A stretch of 64,000 bases of DNA from Xanthostigma xanthostigma (taxonomy: Eukaryota; Arthropoda; Insecta; Raphidioptera; Raphidiidae): contig OY754464.1 in assembly GCA_963575645.1 (NCBI GenBank), positions 9,610,001-9,674,000 on the forward strand, read 5' to 3'. How positions within the stretch are numbered: the stretch's first letter is position 1; the number at the start of each line of letters is the position of its first letter. Below, piece after piece: positions 11,058 through 21,764 of this stretch. The position numbers and the translations under genes were made by a program. The notes below the pieces were generated by a model. The model had not been told where the DNA came from and did not search any database. It saw only the letters and a list, made by a program, of their open reading frames with translations.

Positions 11058-11433
11058 AATACTTATACATATAATATGCCGTTATATAATATGTATGAAG
11101 AAATACGAGTGTGTCTGTGTTTGCTTGAATGCAAAAAGCCAAGGCATCGATGGGGGAATTATGATTCAGGACTGTACTGTACCGAGGCATTATTTACTTA
11201 TAAAATTTACATGCACAGTGTTTTGTTAGCGCTTGATTTGGTTTTATTAACACCCTTAGTTACTCAGTCATGAACATTTCAGAGGGAAGGGGAGACAACA
11301 TGTTACACAGTTAACAAGAATTGTATAAAGTACACTCCGTCCATACCCTCGCTATGTGTTACTTGCATATATATAGCATTATAGCATTACGTATGTTCTA
11401 CCATTGAATGAAGAAAATAATGTAGAAAATCAA
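11058..11433. other. No recognised gene
   Basis: Contains a 65-codon ORF (11076-11273) without recognisable motifs. Confidence 0.3.
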
Positions 11434-11434
11434 T

Positions 11435-11847
11435 GGGCGTGTTTGGCCGAAGTAAGTACTTACTAAACTTAGTAAGCCAGTTAGCATAAAAAAATTAAAA
11501 TCTTACAAGCTGACTATAGCGCTTTTCGGCCAGGACAGACTTATTGGCTTGTCATAACTCAAAACACCGGTTTATACGTTATATCCCGTACATAACCTCA
11601 TAGATTGAATATAATTGACAGTACTAAATTTATCATTATAATTTAAGTCATGTAAATAAATTACAAATGGATAAATGAGAGGTCTGTTCCTGTTTGTTTT
11701 GTTTACATCAACAATAAGCAAAATGGGGTCTTATATTAAGCCATGCTTACTGCGTTAGCACTTATTTTGTGTTCCGGCCGAAAATTTTGTAAGTATAGTG
11801 AGTGACTTACTAAATTTAGTAAGTACTTACTTCGGCCAAACACGCCC
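11435..11847. mobile_element. TIR MITE (GGGCGTGTTTGGCCGAAGTA ends), PIF/Harbinger-like
   Basis: The ends are inverted repeats of about 40 bp: GGGCGTGTTTGGCCGAAGTA at 11435 and its complement finishing ...CACGCCC at 11847. AAT precedes and follows the element, a possible 3-bp target duplication. A GGG...CCC terminus with a 3-bp duplication is PIF/Harbinger-like, though the usual target is TWA. Length 413 bp, no coding. Confidence 0.65.
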
Positions 11848-11877
11848 AATGACGAAAGCTATCTACCAATAAAAAAC

Positions 11878-12140
11878 TTTTTTGACGTGATAACGTCTTA
11901 TAAATTGATGAAACACCGGCTGTATGCACGAAAAAGTGTAACGTTCCGAAAAGTGTCACGTTCCGCCTGACCCTGTGCGTGCAAGCGAGAGCGCAGTATA
12001 AGCGATAGAGAGTCGGTAAAAATATAGTTTGACAGCTACTAAAATTTAGGCTATGTACCTATTATTAAATATGATATTCGAGCGGAATACGTTATCACGT
12101 AAAACTATCGTCCGTAAACCGACTTTACAGACAACCAATT
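11878..12140 (+). mobile_element. Short interspersed element (tgacgtgataacg family), copy 1
   Basis: Runs from TTTGACGTGATAACGTC to cgtccgtaaaccgactttac and a T tract. A subterminal inverted pair (gacgtgataacg / cgttatcacgt) is present. Further copies lie at 21765-22272, 26090-26335 (minus) and 31215-31882. All sit against T- or A-rich target sequence. Confidence 0.7.
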
Positions 12141-12290
12141 TTTTTTTAATTGAACCTCTTTTAGAAAAGGGTCACTAAAAAGAAGTTTTGAAGTCGACAC
12201 CGATTTAATTTCTATCACGTTTTAAGTACTTAGGTATATTAAATTGGTGCCGACCTCAAAAATAACAACGTTTTAAGTTACCCTTTTTTG

Positions 12291-12617
12291 AAGGAAGTTC
12301 TTTAAAAAACAATTACGGGGTCGTGTCGATGCAATGGAGTTTTTTATTGCGCAGTAAAAAGGGGGGGCGTTTAAAAAATAATTAATTACGGGGTCGTGTA
12401 TACAAAGTGAGATAGTAATACAGTAATTCTACACCAGTTGCTGTGACGTGTATATGATGCGATTTTTGATTGGTTAGAATAAAAAAATGACAGTGAAAGA
12501 CGAAAAGTTTTTACGTATTTTTGAGAATAAACCGCGTTGTTTTTTTGGAACGTCAAAATTTTGCGTTTTCTATGACTTAAAAAAAAGTCGAAATTTGGGC
12601 ACATCGAGTTATCGTAA
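12291..12617 (-). mobile_element. Minisatellite-bearing element, copy 1
   Basis: Inverted relative to copies at 21725, 25139 and 27467. It shares the start (rc of acgataactcgatgtgccca), the block with aatcaaaaatcgcatcatat, and about one and a half units of the 'cgaccccgtaattgttttt' minisatellite. It has no conserved protein-coding frame. Confidence 0.65.
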
Positions 12618-12926
12618 TGGCCACCCTAAAAATAAATGATCACATTTTTCTTTTACATTGGTGCACTATAAACACTCGTACATTGGTACACGCTTATCAC
12701 ATGTACGGTAAAATACATTACACACATTTAATAAGAGGAGTAAATCCTCTGAACAGAAAATGCTTCAACCCTCTGTATAAATATTTTGATTCAATACTAT
12801 TTGATACATGTAACAATATTAATTCTTCTAAAGTAGCATTGTAGTTTTTTTATTTATAAATACGAAACTACACAGTACACATACACACCTAAAGTTGTGT
12901 ACTGACAACGTATGCGCTCAATATAT

Positions 12927-13320
12927 TGTAACGTCGTTCAGCTAATTTTTTCTTTTTTTTTTTTTATTTAATAAAGAATAAACAACGTTTAAGGAAGATA
13001 TAAATTTTAATATTTTAAATAGTTCAATTTTTAGTCTTACAGTATATACGAGTACATTAATTATTATTATTAGATGTCTTTTTATTAATCAAAACAGTTA
13101 CAAACGGATTAATAGTAAAAATAAATCAGTTGCTAACAATCACCAATAAACAGTTAAAATACAATTCAACAAATATGCAAATTCACAAGTAAAAATTAAT
13201 AGCTGAATAATACTCAAATTTTAATAGTTTCACGCCTTTTTATCAGTTTTTACGCATCTTACATAAAACTTAACATCAGTTAAAGGTGAAACGTTTGAAT
13301 GGTGATTACGCAACGCCACA
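12927..13320 (-). repeat. 3' LTR of the gypsy element
   Basis: 394 bp, reads identical to the 5' LTR; flanked outside by ATAT. Confidence 0.92.
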
Positions 13321-13332
13321 TGCTCCCCCGCT
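13321..13332 (-). other. Polypurine tract
   Basis: Minus-strand AGCGGGGGAGCA immediately precedes the 3' LTR. This is the normal site of plus-strand priming. Confidence 0.7.
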
Positions 13333-13335
13333 GAA

Positions 13336-16300
13336 CTAGTCCCTCTGATAATAGGGACGTAGCTGATCAATATGGGCTCGAAAATGCTTAGTAGGGTCGT
13401 CCTTATCTTGTAAGTTCACCGTTACAGGTGTAGTAAATTCTATGATCCGACGTGGTGAAGACCATCTTTTTTTAAATTTTGCTGTGGTAGGCTCCAGTGG
13501 ATTGTTCTGAATGTTTTCCTTTTGTAACACAAGCTGTCCCTCAATGTAAGGAACAGGTCGACGACGATGATTATAATACCTTTCCATCTTGCTTTTAGCA
13601 GCTTCAAGGGATCTTTGAACTTCCTGTTTACTCGATATCATCTGTTCGCCAGTAATGTCATGAAGATGCCACTGGTGTTCCAGCGCATGAGGAATTTCTC
13701 GTCCTAGAAACAAGGCCGCAGGAGTACTATTTGTTGCTTCAGTGACAGTTGAGTTGTGTGATAGCGCAACTAGGCGAAGTTTCTGATCCCAATTCCGATG
13801 TGATGACGTCATTTCATTTAGCAACACGGCTAGACTGCTCTTGATGTTTCGATTTATTCTTTCTGCAAGATTTCCTTGAGGACGATATGGGGTTGTAGTA
13901 ACGTGTCGAATTCCCCAAGCCAAACACATATTCTTAAATTTTGCAGATTTGAAGCAGCGAGCGTTATCTGAAATCAAAAATTCTGGAGGACCGTATCTTG
14001 AGAAAATGTCGTGGATCAATTTTGTGCAGGAATTTTCAGCTGTTGCTCGGCGAGTAGGAATTAGTTCAATCCATTTTGAATATGCGTCGACCAGCGTCAG
14101 TATGTATTGGTAACCGCCAGACGAGCGGGTAAGAGGACCCACATAGTCTATATATATTTTTTCCCAAACGCGAGTTGGCGTATCAGTTACCATATTTCCA
14201 TATTTACCTTGGCTGAACGGCTTACAGCTCTGGCAAGAGTCGCAAGATCTTACGTAACCAGACACGTCTTTGAACAACTTGTGCCACCAAAATATTTTAG
14301 CAATACTCCGATAGGTTTTTGTGATGCCCGGATGACCCGCAGTTTCCATATCATGATAATAATGAAGAACCATATTTCGAACCGCAGCAGGAACAACGAC
14401 TTTCTTCAAACGTCTTCGACCGACCAAGCGCACCAGTAAATCTCGATGAAGGGCAAACCCTTTGACATCTTCACCCGCAGTTAAGCGCTGCAAGATGAGG
14501 TTTGTTTCTTGATCTTGATTCTGATGTTCTTTAATAGTTAAAAACGATTGAGGAATCTTTTCAAGTAGTAGAATTTCGGTGTCGATATGTTGTTCATCTC
14601 CAAATAGTCGACTTAAACAGTCAGCTACGGGATTTGATTTTCCAGGAATATGTTCAACGTCGAACTTAAATCTTGATAAGCGGAGAACCCATCGGCCAAT
14701 TTTTCCTAGCTGCTTCGGATGCCTAAAAAGCCACGATAGTGAGGCGTTATCGGTTTGAAGAATGAATGACTGTCCTTCTAGATAGGTCTCAAACTTCTCA
14801 ATTCCCCAAACAGCGGCAAGAGCCTCGCGTTCATATATAGGATATTTAATTTCAGCGGCAGTTAGTCGACGGCTAGCGTAATGAATAGGTCGAAGATTGT
14901 TTTCACATTCCTGGAGTAGAACAGCGCCCAATGCTACATCTGAGGCATCAACTTGCAGCACAAAGCGTTTGTTAAAGTCAGGAAAGGCCAATACTGGTGG
15001 AGACGATAAACAACGTTTTAATGTGGTAAAGGCCTCTATTTCTGTTTCGCCCATATGAAATTTAACAAACTTCTTTTTCAGATGGTTTAATGGAGCACAA
15101 ATCTCAGAAAAATGGGGTATGAAACGGTTGAAGAAACCCACCATACCTAAGAAACGCTCAAGCTCCTTCTTATTCTTCGGTATGTCCATCTGATCTATAA
15201 CTATCGCCTTATCCGGATCCAACTGAAGTCCATTTTCTGAAATTATGTGTCCTAGATAGTGTACACGACTCATGCATAGCTTGATCTTCGATGGATTTGC
15301 CGTGAACCCCACCTGGCGTAGTCGAGTGAAAACTGTACTTAGTTGCTTAAGATGATCGTCGACATTTGCGCTGTATATAATAATATCGTCAAAGTAAGGA
15401 TATACATAATGATGAATAAGATCAGCAAACATATTGAAAATAATACGGTTGAGAGCTTGTGGAGAAACGCACAAACCAAATGGAGTATACTTAAACTGGA
15501 AAGCGCCATTAGGTACTAAAAATGTAGTGTAGCCCTTTGAATCTTCAGTTAAGGGGATCTGATAGAATGCCGAGTTGAGATCTATTACAGTAAATATTCT
15601 AGATCCGTGAAGTGTTTGGAAGACGGCTTCAATCGATGGTGAAGGAAAACTATCGTATACAATTTTCTTATTCAATAGTCTGTAATCGACACACAAACGA
15701 TGCGTTCCATCTTTCTTCGGAATGAGGAAGGCTGGCGAACCATATGGTGAATTGGAAGGTTCGATCACGCCCTCATTTAGCAGTTTCTTGATGTGTTCTC
15801 TCATCTGATGCGCTTTTGGAGGAGACAGCGGATACGGTGGTTTTCTTATTGGAATGTCGTCCATAAGTTGAATTTTATAATGATATTTATGGGTTCTACC
15901 GATGTTCTCAGTGACCACGTCGTTAAATTCCTGAAGTAAAAGAATAAGTTGTTCGTTCTCTTCCGATGAAAGGGCAGCTGGAAATTCGAAACCAACGTAA
16001 TTGCTGATTACCGAATGACTATCTTGATTTTCAACTGGAATTCGAATGGCTGAATTAAAATCGAACTGAAGTTGCTTATGGTTAAGGTTGACGATAATAC
16101 CACAATCTCTTATGACATCAACTCCAAGGATGACATCGTACGGTAACTCCGAGGCAACTAAGAAATGCTTCTTCCAAGTAAAGGGACCAATTTTCAAAAT
16201 TGCTTCAAGTCTGTGTTGAACATGCAGGGTTGAACCATTGGCTGTGCCACAATTAACGTGATAATGTTGAAGATCTTCTGGTAGAAATGATATTTGTTTT

Positions 16301-16476
16301 AATAGTTTTGTTGAACAGAATGAATGAGAAGCACCGGTATCAATTAAACAAAAAACAGGACATTTATTTATAGATATTTGGATGAAAGGCAGTTTACTTT
16401 TCACCTTAGAGGATAGTAGTGCTTGCAGGACTGGATTATTAAAGAGAAATTGGAAGGAACCAGTCGACTCTCCCAA
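13336..16476 (-). CDS. Pol polyprotein of the gypsy element (1046 aa)
   Basis: Domains in order: aspartic protease (DTGA at residues 46-49); reverse transcriptase (about 205-380, catalytic YFDD at 361-364); RNase H (DASDVALGA at about 510 and TDNAS at 575); HHCC zinc-binding integrase N-domain (His about 705 and 715, Cys 745 and 748); DDE core (D777, D837, E872). The order RT-RNase H-integrase is diagnostic for Ty3/gypsy as opposed to copia. The C-terminal end stops within 20 bp of the 3' LTR, leaving no room for env. The listed start is the first ATG; the natural start may be a processed junction with Gag. Confidence 0.93.
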   Translation of the reverse strand: MGESTGSFQFLFNNPVLQALLSSKVKSKLPFIQISINKCPVFCLIDTGASHSFCSTKLLKQISFLPEDLQHYHVNCGTANGSTLHVQHRLEAILKIGPFTWKKHFLVASELPYDVILGVDVIRDCGIIVNLNHKQLQFDFNSAIRIPVENQDSHSVISNYVGFEFPAALSSEENEQLILLLQEFNDVVTENIGRTHKYHYKIQLMDDIPIRKPPYPLSPPKAHQMREHIKKLLNEGVIEPSNSPYGSPAFLIPKKDGTHRLCVDYRLLNKKIVYDSFPSPSIEAVFQTLHGSRIFTVIDLNSAFYQIPLTEDSKGYTTFLVPNGAFQFKYTPFGLCVSPQALNRIIFNMFADLIHHYVYPYFDDIIIYSANVDDHLKQLSTVFTRLRQVGFTANPSKIKLCMSRVHYLGHIISENGLQLDPDKAIVIDQMDIPKNKKELERFLGMVGFFNRFIPHFSEICAPLNHLKKKFVKFHMGETEIEAFTTLKRCLSSPPVLAFPDFNKRFVLQVDASDVALGAVLLQECENNLRPIHYASRRLTAAEIKYPIYEREALAAVWGIEKFETYLEGQSFILQTDNASLSWLFRHPKQLGKIGRWVLRLSRFKFDVEHIPGKSNPVADCLSRLFGDEQHIDTEILLLEKIPQSFLTIKEHQNQDQETNLILQRLTAGEDVKGFALHRDLLVRLVGRRRLKKVVVPAAVRNMVLHYYHDMETAGHPGITKTYRSIAKIFWWHKLFKDVSGYVRSCDSCQSCKPFSQGKYGNMVTDTPTRVWEKIYIDYVGPLTRSSGGYQYILTLVDAYSKWIELIPTRRATAENSCTKLIHDIFSRYGPPEFLISDNARCFKSAKFKNMCLAWGIRHVTTTPYRPQGNLAERINRNIKSSLAVLLNEMTSSHRNWDQKLRLVALSHNSTVTEATNSTPAALFLGREIPHALEHQWHLHDITGEQMISSKQEVQRSLEAAKSKMERYYNHRRRPVPYIEGQLVLQKENIQNNPLEPTTAKFKKRWSSPRRIIEFTTPVTVNLQDKDDPTKHFRAHIDQLRPYYQRD

Positions 16477-16481
16477 ACATC

Positions 16482-17546
16482 TCAGTTTTCCTGCTCATTC
16501 TGATCAGATTCTTCTAATAAATTAGCTTTGGCTTGAGTACGGCAATATGCATCAGAGTGGCCGTGTTTCTTACACTTAGAGCAAAAATATTTTGATGTCG
16601 TCGCTGTATTTTTTGATGTCGCACCAGCTGCAGTACTACAACGGTGTGCTAGATAAGCTTCATGTCGATGTTGCGCCGCGCGAGTTTGTAAAGCTAACGT
16701 TCGAAGCTCTTGAAAAGTTGTGGGTTTAGTACCGAATCTCATATGTGAGAATGTATCGTCATTGACATGGTTCATTACAATTGTTATTAACTCTGCATCT
16801 GACATTGGTATATTTAAAGCCTTAGTTTTAACGGAAATATCTTCTACAAATTCAGGAAAGGTTTCGTTAGGTCGTTGCCAACGTTCAATAAATTCTGTTT
16901 TCAATCTGTGCAACTCAATATCAGTAATAAGTTCGTTAAGTAATACTTCTTTAACCTGTAACCATGTATTCAGTGTAACCGCTCGCTGTGTCCACCATTG
17001 ACGTAAATAACCTTCACATTTTGAAAGGAGCAAATATATTAACTGCTTTTCTTCTAAAAAATGTAACTGATTTACGGAGTCAATCTCTTGTATGAAGTTA
17101 ACGATTGCTTTGGAATCTAGACCATTGCACATCGGTATATTTGTGAGCCATTCCTTAGGCTTTAATCCACAACGTCCAGGCGTATTCAGTTCTTGTGGTG
17201 GTTGAATATGAACGCGTTCAGGATTAGGTACCGCTTCTCCTTCCGGAAAACGCTGAGATATAGCTGTTAATGTTCTTTGAATGCTTTGCTGTTGAGTTGC
17301 TAATCCTGCAATAGCGTGGACAATGTCTCTTTGCCAGCGATTGTTTTCTGGATGTTGAATCGGCGTTGATTGTAGATTAATTCCAATATCTTCGTTAACA
17401 ACGGAATTGTGGAGCGATACCGGTGGTTGATCGGCGTTGTTGTTTGAAATATTTGTATTCGAAGCCATACGATTTGAAGGTGGTCCACGACGGCGTCTAT
17501 CTTCACTCGTTAAACGTGTGGGTGAACGATCCATTGGCATAATCAC
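16482..17546 (-). CDS. Gag-like protein of the gypsy element (354 aa)
   Basis: Predicted structural protein of the retrotransposon. A low-complexity, Asn/Pro-rich N-terminus is followed by a central helical capsid-like region (about residues 120-290, with WLTNIPMCNG and RQWWTQRA typical of Ty3-type Gag). A CCHC zinc knuckle, CSKCKKHGHSDAYC, lies at about residues 322-335 near the C-terminus and would bind the RNA. The first ATG (17544-17546) lies about 290 bp inside the 5' LTR boundary. The pol frame begins just downstream in a different frame, the usual arrangement in this family, where Pol is made by programmed frameshifting or a similar device. Confidence 0.88.
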   Translation of the reverse strand: MIMPMDRSPTRLTSEDRRRRGPPSNRMASNTNISNNNADQPPVSLHNSVVNEDIGINLQSTPIQHPENNRWQRDIVHAIAGLATQQQSIQRTLTAISQRFPEGEAVPNPERVHIQPPQELNTPGRCGLKPKEWLTNIPMCNGLDSKAIVNFIQEIDSVNQLHFLEEKQLIYLLLSKCEGYLRQWWTQRAVTLNTWLQVKEVLLNELITDIELHRLKTEFIERWQRPNETFPEFVEDISVKTKALNIPMSDAELITIVMNHVNDDTFSHMRFGTKPTTFQELRTLALQTRAAQHRHEAYLAHRCSTAAGATSKNTATTSKYFCSKCKKHGHSDAYCRTQAKANLLEESDQNEQEN

Positions 17547-17818
17547 AAAAATTTATTATTATTTTTTTTTATTTTAAAAGATTTTAATATTATCGACGTG
17601 TTTTAATGATAAATTTTTATGTACAACTCTTATGTAACTTCAGTTAAGTTGGTTAAGGTGCTTGCTTTTTCTTGCGTAATGGCGTTAGAAGTATAACTAT
17701 AATTTAATATCTGATTTAAAACTGTTGTATCTATATTTATTTTACAAATAATTATTTTATTTTAATCGTTTATTTATTAATTTTAAATGTATTCGCGAAT
17801 ATGATTATTTGATCAACC

Positions 17819-17836
17819 ATGCTCTGCTACCATTTT
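17819..17836 (-). other. Primer-binding site, initiator tRNA-Met type
   Basis: Minus-strand TGGTAGCAGAGCATGGTT directly follows the 5' LTR. Its first 11 bases, TGGTAGCAGAG, complement the 3' acceptor end (CTCTGCTACCA) of metazoan initiator tRNA-Met. The remaining bases do not match, so the primer assignment rests on these 11. Confidence 0.7.
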
Positions 17837-18230
17837 TGTAACGTCGTTCAGCTAATTTTTTCTTTTTTTTTTTTTATTTAATAAAGAATAAACAACGTTT
17901 AAGGAAGATATAAATTTTAATATTTTAAATAGTTCAATTTTTAGTCTTACAGTATATACGAGTACATTAATTATTATTATTAGATGTCTTTTTATTAATC
18001 AAAACAGTTACAAACGGATTAATAGTAAAAATAAATCAGTTGCTAACAATCACCAATAAACAGTTAAAATACAATTCAACAAATATGCAAATTCACAAGT
18101 AAAAATTAATAGCTGAATAATACTCAAATTTTAATAGTTTCACGCCTTTTTATCAGTTTTTACGCATCTTACATAAAACTTAACATCAGTTAAAGGTGAA
18201 ACGTTTGAATGGTGATTACGCAACGCCACA
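17837..18230 (-). repeat. 5' LTR of the gypsy element
   Basis: 394 bp, TG...CA on the minus strand, and reads identical to the other LTR. A T-rich tract and AATAAAG-like strings are present. The Pol II start site was not resolved. Confidence 0.92.
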
Positions 18231-18469
18231 ATATGATCTAATATTTTAACAGACAAGTACGCCAGCTGGCTATATTTATTTCATATTACATATTATGTAG
18301 TAACTACTTAACACTTTCTGATAATAGTATATTACATCACAAGGGCCGAAAGTGTTATATCTTGCCCTGCGCGCCATGATGCCCGAGGGCATAATGAAGT
18401 GGAGAGTAAGTCAAATTTCGATCACTGGACCACTAGTACACGTTATTAAACGATATTTGGCCAGGCTTG

Positions 18470-19047
18470 TAGTGATGTGTCGCTCCTGAGCGAGTCGTTC
18501 ATAATGAACGACTTTCTTCTCGGAGCGGAGCGAGTCGCTCTTTTTTTGTGAATGACTCACTCCGAACGCCATTTCTCTGTGCTGAGCTGTTCTGTACTGT
18601 TGCATTCGCACATTTACAGAGCGCACACAGAACAGGCCACAGAGGCACTAGTAAATTTTGCACGTACGGAGTTATCTTAATGTTGAATGACACACTGTAA
18701 GTGTGATAGTAGTACTGAGATTACAGTGACTTAAACCATTCACATTGACGTCGTTGACAAAGATATAATATTGTAACAATAAACATTATTATTGTTAAGC
18801 TTTTACTATACTTTATAGTTTATCCGAAATGCGAATAATAATATAAGATCAGAATCATATAAAAATGAACTCAGAGCTGAGTGTGTGTATTGTGCTGTGC
18901 AATGATGACAGATCACGCCTCTGCAGGCTGCACTCTTGTGTAGTCCGTACTGTCTAGTATCGCTCCTTTGAACGACTCGCTCTGAGCGACTCTTTTTAGT
19001 GATCGGTGCGTCAGCTCCCAATAAAGAGTCATGTGGACACATCACTA
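18470..19047. mobile_element. Non-autonomous hAT element (TAGTGATGTGTC ends), copy 1
   Basis: TIRs TAGTGATGTGTC / GACACATCACTA. A perfect 8-bp target duplication, caggcttg, is present at 18462-18469 and 19048-19055, diagnostic of hAT. The 578-bp body repeats gagcgagtcgttca-type motifs in both orientations near the ends (probable transposase sites). A second copy lies at 30271-30877. ORFs inside are not coding. Confidence 0.9.
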
Positions 19048-19364
19048 CAGGCTTGCCATGTGTGTAGCCCCTGATTTATTGTTAAAAAAAGACTTACGAG
19101 CGTCCAGATTGGTTTCTGTGGTTTTCAGTCTCGTTTAGCACTGAATTAAAATTGTTCGAATTTTTTTCTCAAGATGCATCATCTATTACCTCAGACATTA
19201 TGATCAATAATTTACTTTTTGCCAAGTAATATAGCTACGAGTAGACAGGTAGGTGTCTTGACTCCGTAAACCGATACAACAGCTCTGAATGGGCTATAAA
19301 TCTCCCAACTGCATTACACTGTACAAGAATACTTGAACAAGATAATATTAGTTTAAAAATTCCA

Positions 19365-20017
19365 GCCAATTGGGCGACGGGAACATTCCAACTTCAAAAA
19401 TGTTGACATTTGATTATAATAAAGAAAATAAAATTTCTGATATCGTGTGAGGTGACGCGGGTAATGGCTAGTATTCAATATAATATTTGCTATTCATTGC
19501 CATGGTTACCTACATAATATGTTCCACGCCATGTAAAAAGTTAACCAAAGCATGCCGAACTAATTTATTTTTGACAGATCCATAAAACAAAAGAGTGTTT
19601 AATTTTTTTTTATTTTCAAAATATTTCCGAAACTATAAAGTTAAGAAAAAAAATTTTTAACGAAACTTTCTTGAAACAATAAATAGAATAATAAGCCGTT
19701 ATGAAAAGTATACCATTATTATATAAAAAACACCGTTTTAGCATATATCTCTTCTGCGCATGCGCCGATTTATCACAAAAACAATAGGGCTCTTCGTATT
19801 TGCATACGAAACATCCTCCCAAAATTTGGTTTCAACTTTCAATCCACTCATCCGTTTGACCTGTATCGTGTTCACAGACTAACAGACGCACAGAGTTTTT
19901 TCAAAAATATGTTTTCGGGATTCGGGGGACCTCAAAACGGAAAGAAATTGTAAAATTTTTGAAAAGTGATTTTTGACCTAAACTAGTACCATTCCCCACT
20001 TGTGGGTTGGAATGGTA
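19365..20017 (+). mobile_element. 650-bp dispersed element (CAATTGGGCGACGG ... TGGGTTGGAATGGTA), copy A
   Basis: Opens near caattgggcgacgggaacat and ends with the small hairpin ccattccccacttgtgggtt/ggaatgg. It is matched over its whole length by 62642-63305 and, inverted, by 63347 to the window end. Short inverted ends (cattccaact / ggttggaatg) suggest a TIR-type or foldback element. No coding frame is conserved. Confidence 0.7.
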
Positions 20018-20235
20018 AAAAGTAGCCTCATTTTATAGTGGATACATACATTAAGTAGGTTAAGTTACGTATATTAATTGAAATGTAAACTGCAAAGGTA
20101 GTGTTGATTATAACACTGTCTTAAGTGTTCTAGTTAATTAATACTTGGGTTGCATTTCAATATAATATAAATATATGTATATCGGAAGGAAGAAAGGGAG
20201 TGATGTAGTGGGCAACCACCAACAATACAATTTAA

Positions 20236-21193
20236 AAGCCGCTGCACACGAGGCTGGAAACACTGCTTGGACTTCTGCTGGCCGGCTGACTGGGTACGAG
20301 ACTGGAAATGACGTCATTGCGGGCCCGCCTGCCAGCTCACAAGATAGATTTTAAAATTAGAACAGGACTTATTTTTCTTTGCTAGGTCCTCTGCTTGCAC
20401 TGAGCAAGAACCAATCACAAAACAATGTCTTGTCACGTGAACGACATGAACAAACGCCCACAAACCAACACGGCGTCATTCTGCGTAGAGTCAGACGACA
20501 GACACGTTTTGCTCTGTGTTTATATTTGAACTGTCACTGCGCGCGCACCAAACCTATCCACATAACAAGCTTGAAAAGACGTCTCGTGTGAAGCGAGAAC
20601 ATAAAAGCAATCAAGAAAACAAGCGCTAGAAAACTAATAGTCAAATCTAGCAAGGAATCTAGCGGCAAATCCAGCCTCGTGTGCAGCTAGGATTACCAGA
20701 TTGGCGGGACTTGGCTGGATTGTCCAGAAATTTTACACGTTGTCCAGTGTCCCGGTTTTAGGCAAAATGTTCAGCTAAAAATAAAAAACATGGACCGCCA
20801 GAGCTAATAATTCGATTAAACTTTGAAGATTACTGTACTAATTTTAAATCTTTTCTAAATACAGAGAAAGGTTCTAAAATGATAAAGGCGGCTAAGGAAA
20901 ATACTAAATATAGGTATATGACAAAAAAGTGACTTGAAAGGTAACATTGACTGTTAGATTAAGCTACCTCTGTTTTTGTACCAATTTCAGCTGTTCAGCT
21001 CAATAGTTCATATTTTCGTTTTTCTTATAGCAATAATACCTAAGTAAGTACATATTACTTAATTATATGTCGTGTTTCGGTTGATTAATGCAGATTTTTA
21101 TTTTGTCCAGCCTAAAATCCTTTGATCCAGATATTTTAGAATATTGTCCAGAAATTTTTTTTTCACAATCTGGCAACCCTATGTGCAGCAGTC
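20236..21193. mobile_element. TTAA-flanked TIR element, copy 1, with nested hAT element
   Basis: TTAA at 20232-20235 and 21194-21197. The ends are inverted (GCCGCTGCACACGAGG / CCTCGTGTGCAGCAG). A TTAA target is used by piggyBac- and Kolobok-type transposons. A diverged copy in opposite orientation, also TTAA-flanked, lies at 60505-60938. The 70-codon ORF at 20379-20591 lies in DNA conserved in both copies, but no product is recognised. Confidence 0.7.
20688..21181. mobile_element. Non-autonomous hAT element (TAGGATTACCAGATTG ends)
   Basis: TIRs TAGGATTACC.../...GGCAACCCTA with a perfect 8-bp duplication, TGTGCAGC, at 20680-20687 and 21182-21189. It lies within 10 bp or so of the right end of the TTAA element, cutting off its TIR. 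494 bp, no transposase. Confidence 0.85.
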
Positions 21194-21197
21194 TTAA

Positions 21198-21724
21198 CGC
21201 GAGCGAATTTCCAGACAAAATCCACAAAACCGTGAGCGAACGCGCGGACAAAAGTTGGGTAGCATTTATATATATATATTGTGTAACATTTTTATATTTG
21301 ATTTTTGACGACAATAAAAATTTTGTATTATTATGTATTAACTTTGTGGATGAGGGTTGTAAAGATGAAGTGACATTATTGAAATAAGACGTCAATATTG
21401 TACGAGTTCTCTTTGGCAAGGGTCAGCAGGGTGTGATGACGTTGCAATAGGAGTGGGAGAGGGATGCGATAGTTCCCTCGTAAGTAGTATGCAGTGGTAG
21501 AGGTGCGTGTTCCGAACGTGTGTCATTCACACAGACCACGCTCAATTACATCTCAATTCGCAAAGCGTCAATGCATTCGACGTAAGTGGACTCGGCGTGG
21601 CGTTATGTCTGCACAGAATTCTTGTAGGGTAAATGAACCGACATCCGATCACTCGCCGGCTAATCGCGAGAACGACTTAACTGATTTGAATGCGGTTTTT
21701 ATCATTCGACGGAACCAACTTCGG
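21198..21724. other. No recognised gene; 88-codon ORF of unknown nature at 21494-21760
   Basis: The plus-strand ORF is basic and Arg/Ser-rich. I cannot match it to any family, and it runs into the adjacent repeat, so it is unlikely to be genuine. The rest is AT-rich. Confidence 0.3.
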
Positions 21725-21764
21725 GTCCAGTACGATAACTTGATGTGCCCAAATTTTTGACTTT

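Larger units (their letters stand above)
12927..18230 (-). mobile_element. Ty3/gypsy LTR retrotransposon, looks whole, very young
   Basis: Two 394-bp LTRs (12927-13320 and 17837-18230; TGTAAC...GCCACA) read as identical base for base by eye. The insertion is flanked by the 4-bp duplication ATAT. On the minus strand the order is 5' LTR, primer-binding site, gag, pol, polypurine tract, 3' LTR; there is no env. Identical LTRs mean the copy is recent on an evolutionary scale. I saw no obvious break in the two main frames; expression was not assessed. Confidence 0.95.

Noticed and set aside
14107-14439. 110-codon plus-strand ORF
   Set aside because: Antisense shadow of the gypsy pol gene.
20379-20591. 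70-codon ORF lying in DNA conserved in both TTAA-element copies
   Set aside because: The opposite-orientation copy at 60505-60938 aligns at DNA level, but the frame is not kept; the conservation is that of a MITE.
21494-21760. 88-codon basic ORF as a host gene
   Set aside because: It runs into the head of a dispersed element and has no recognisable features.
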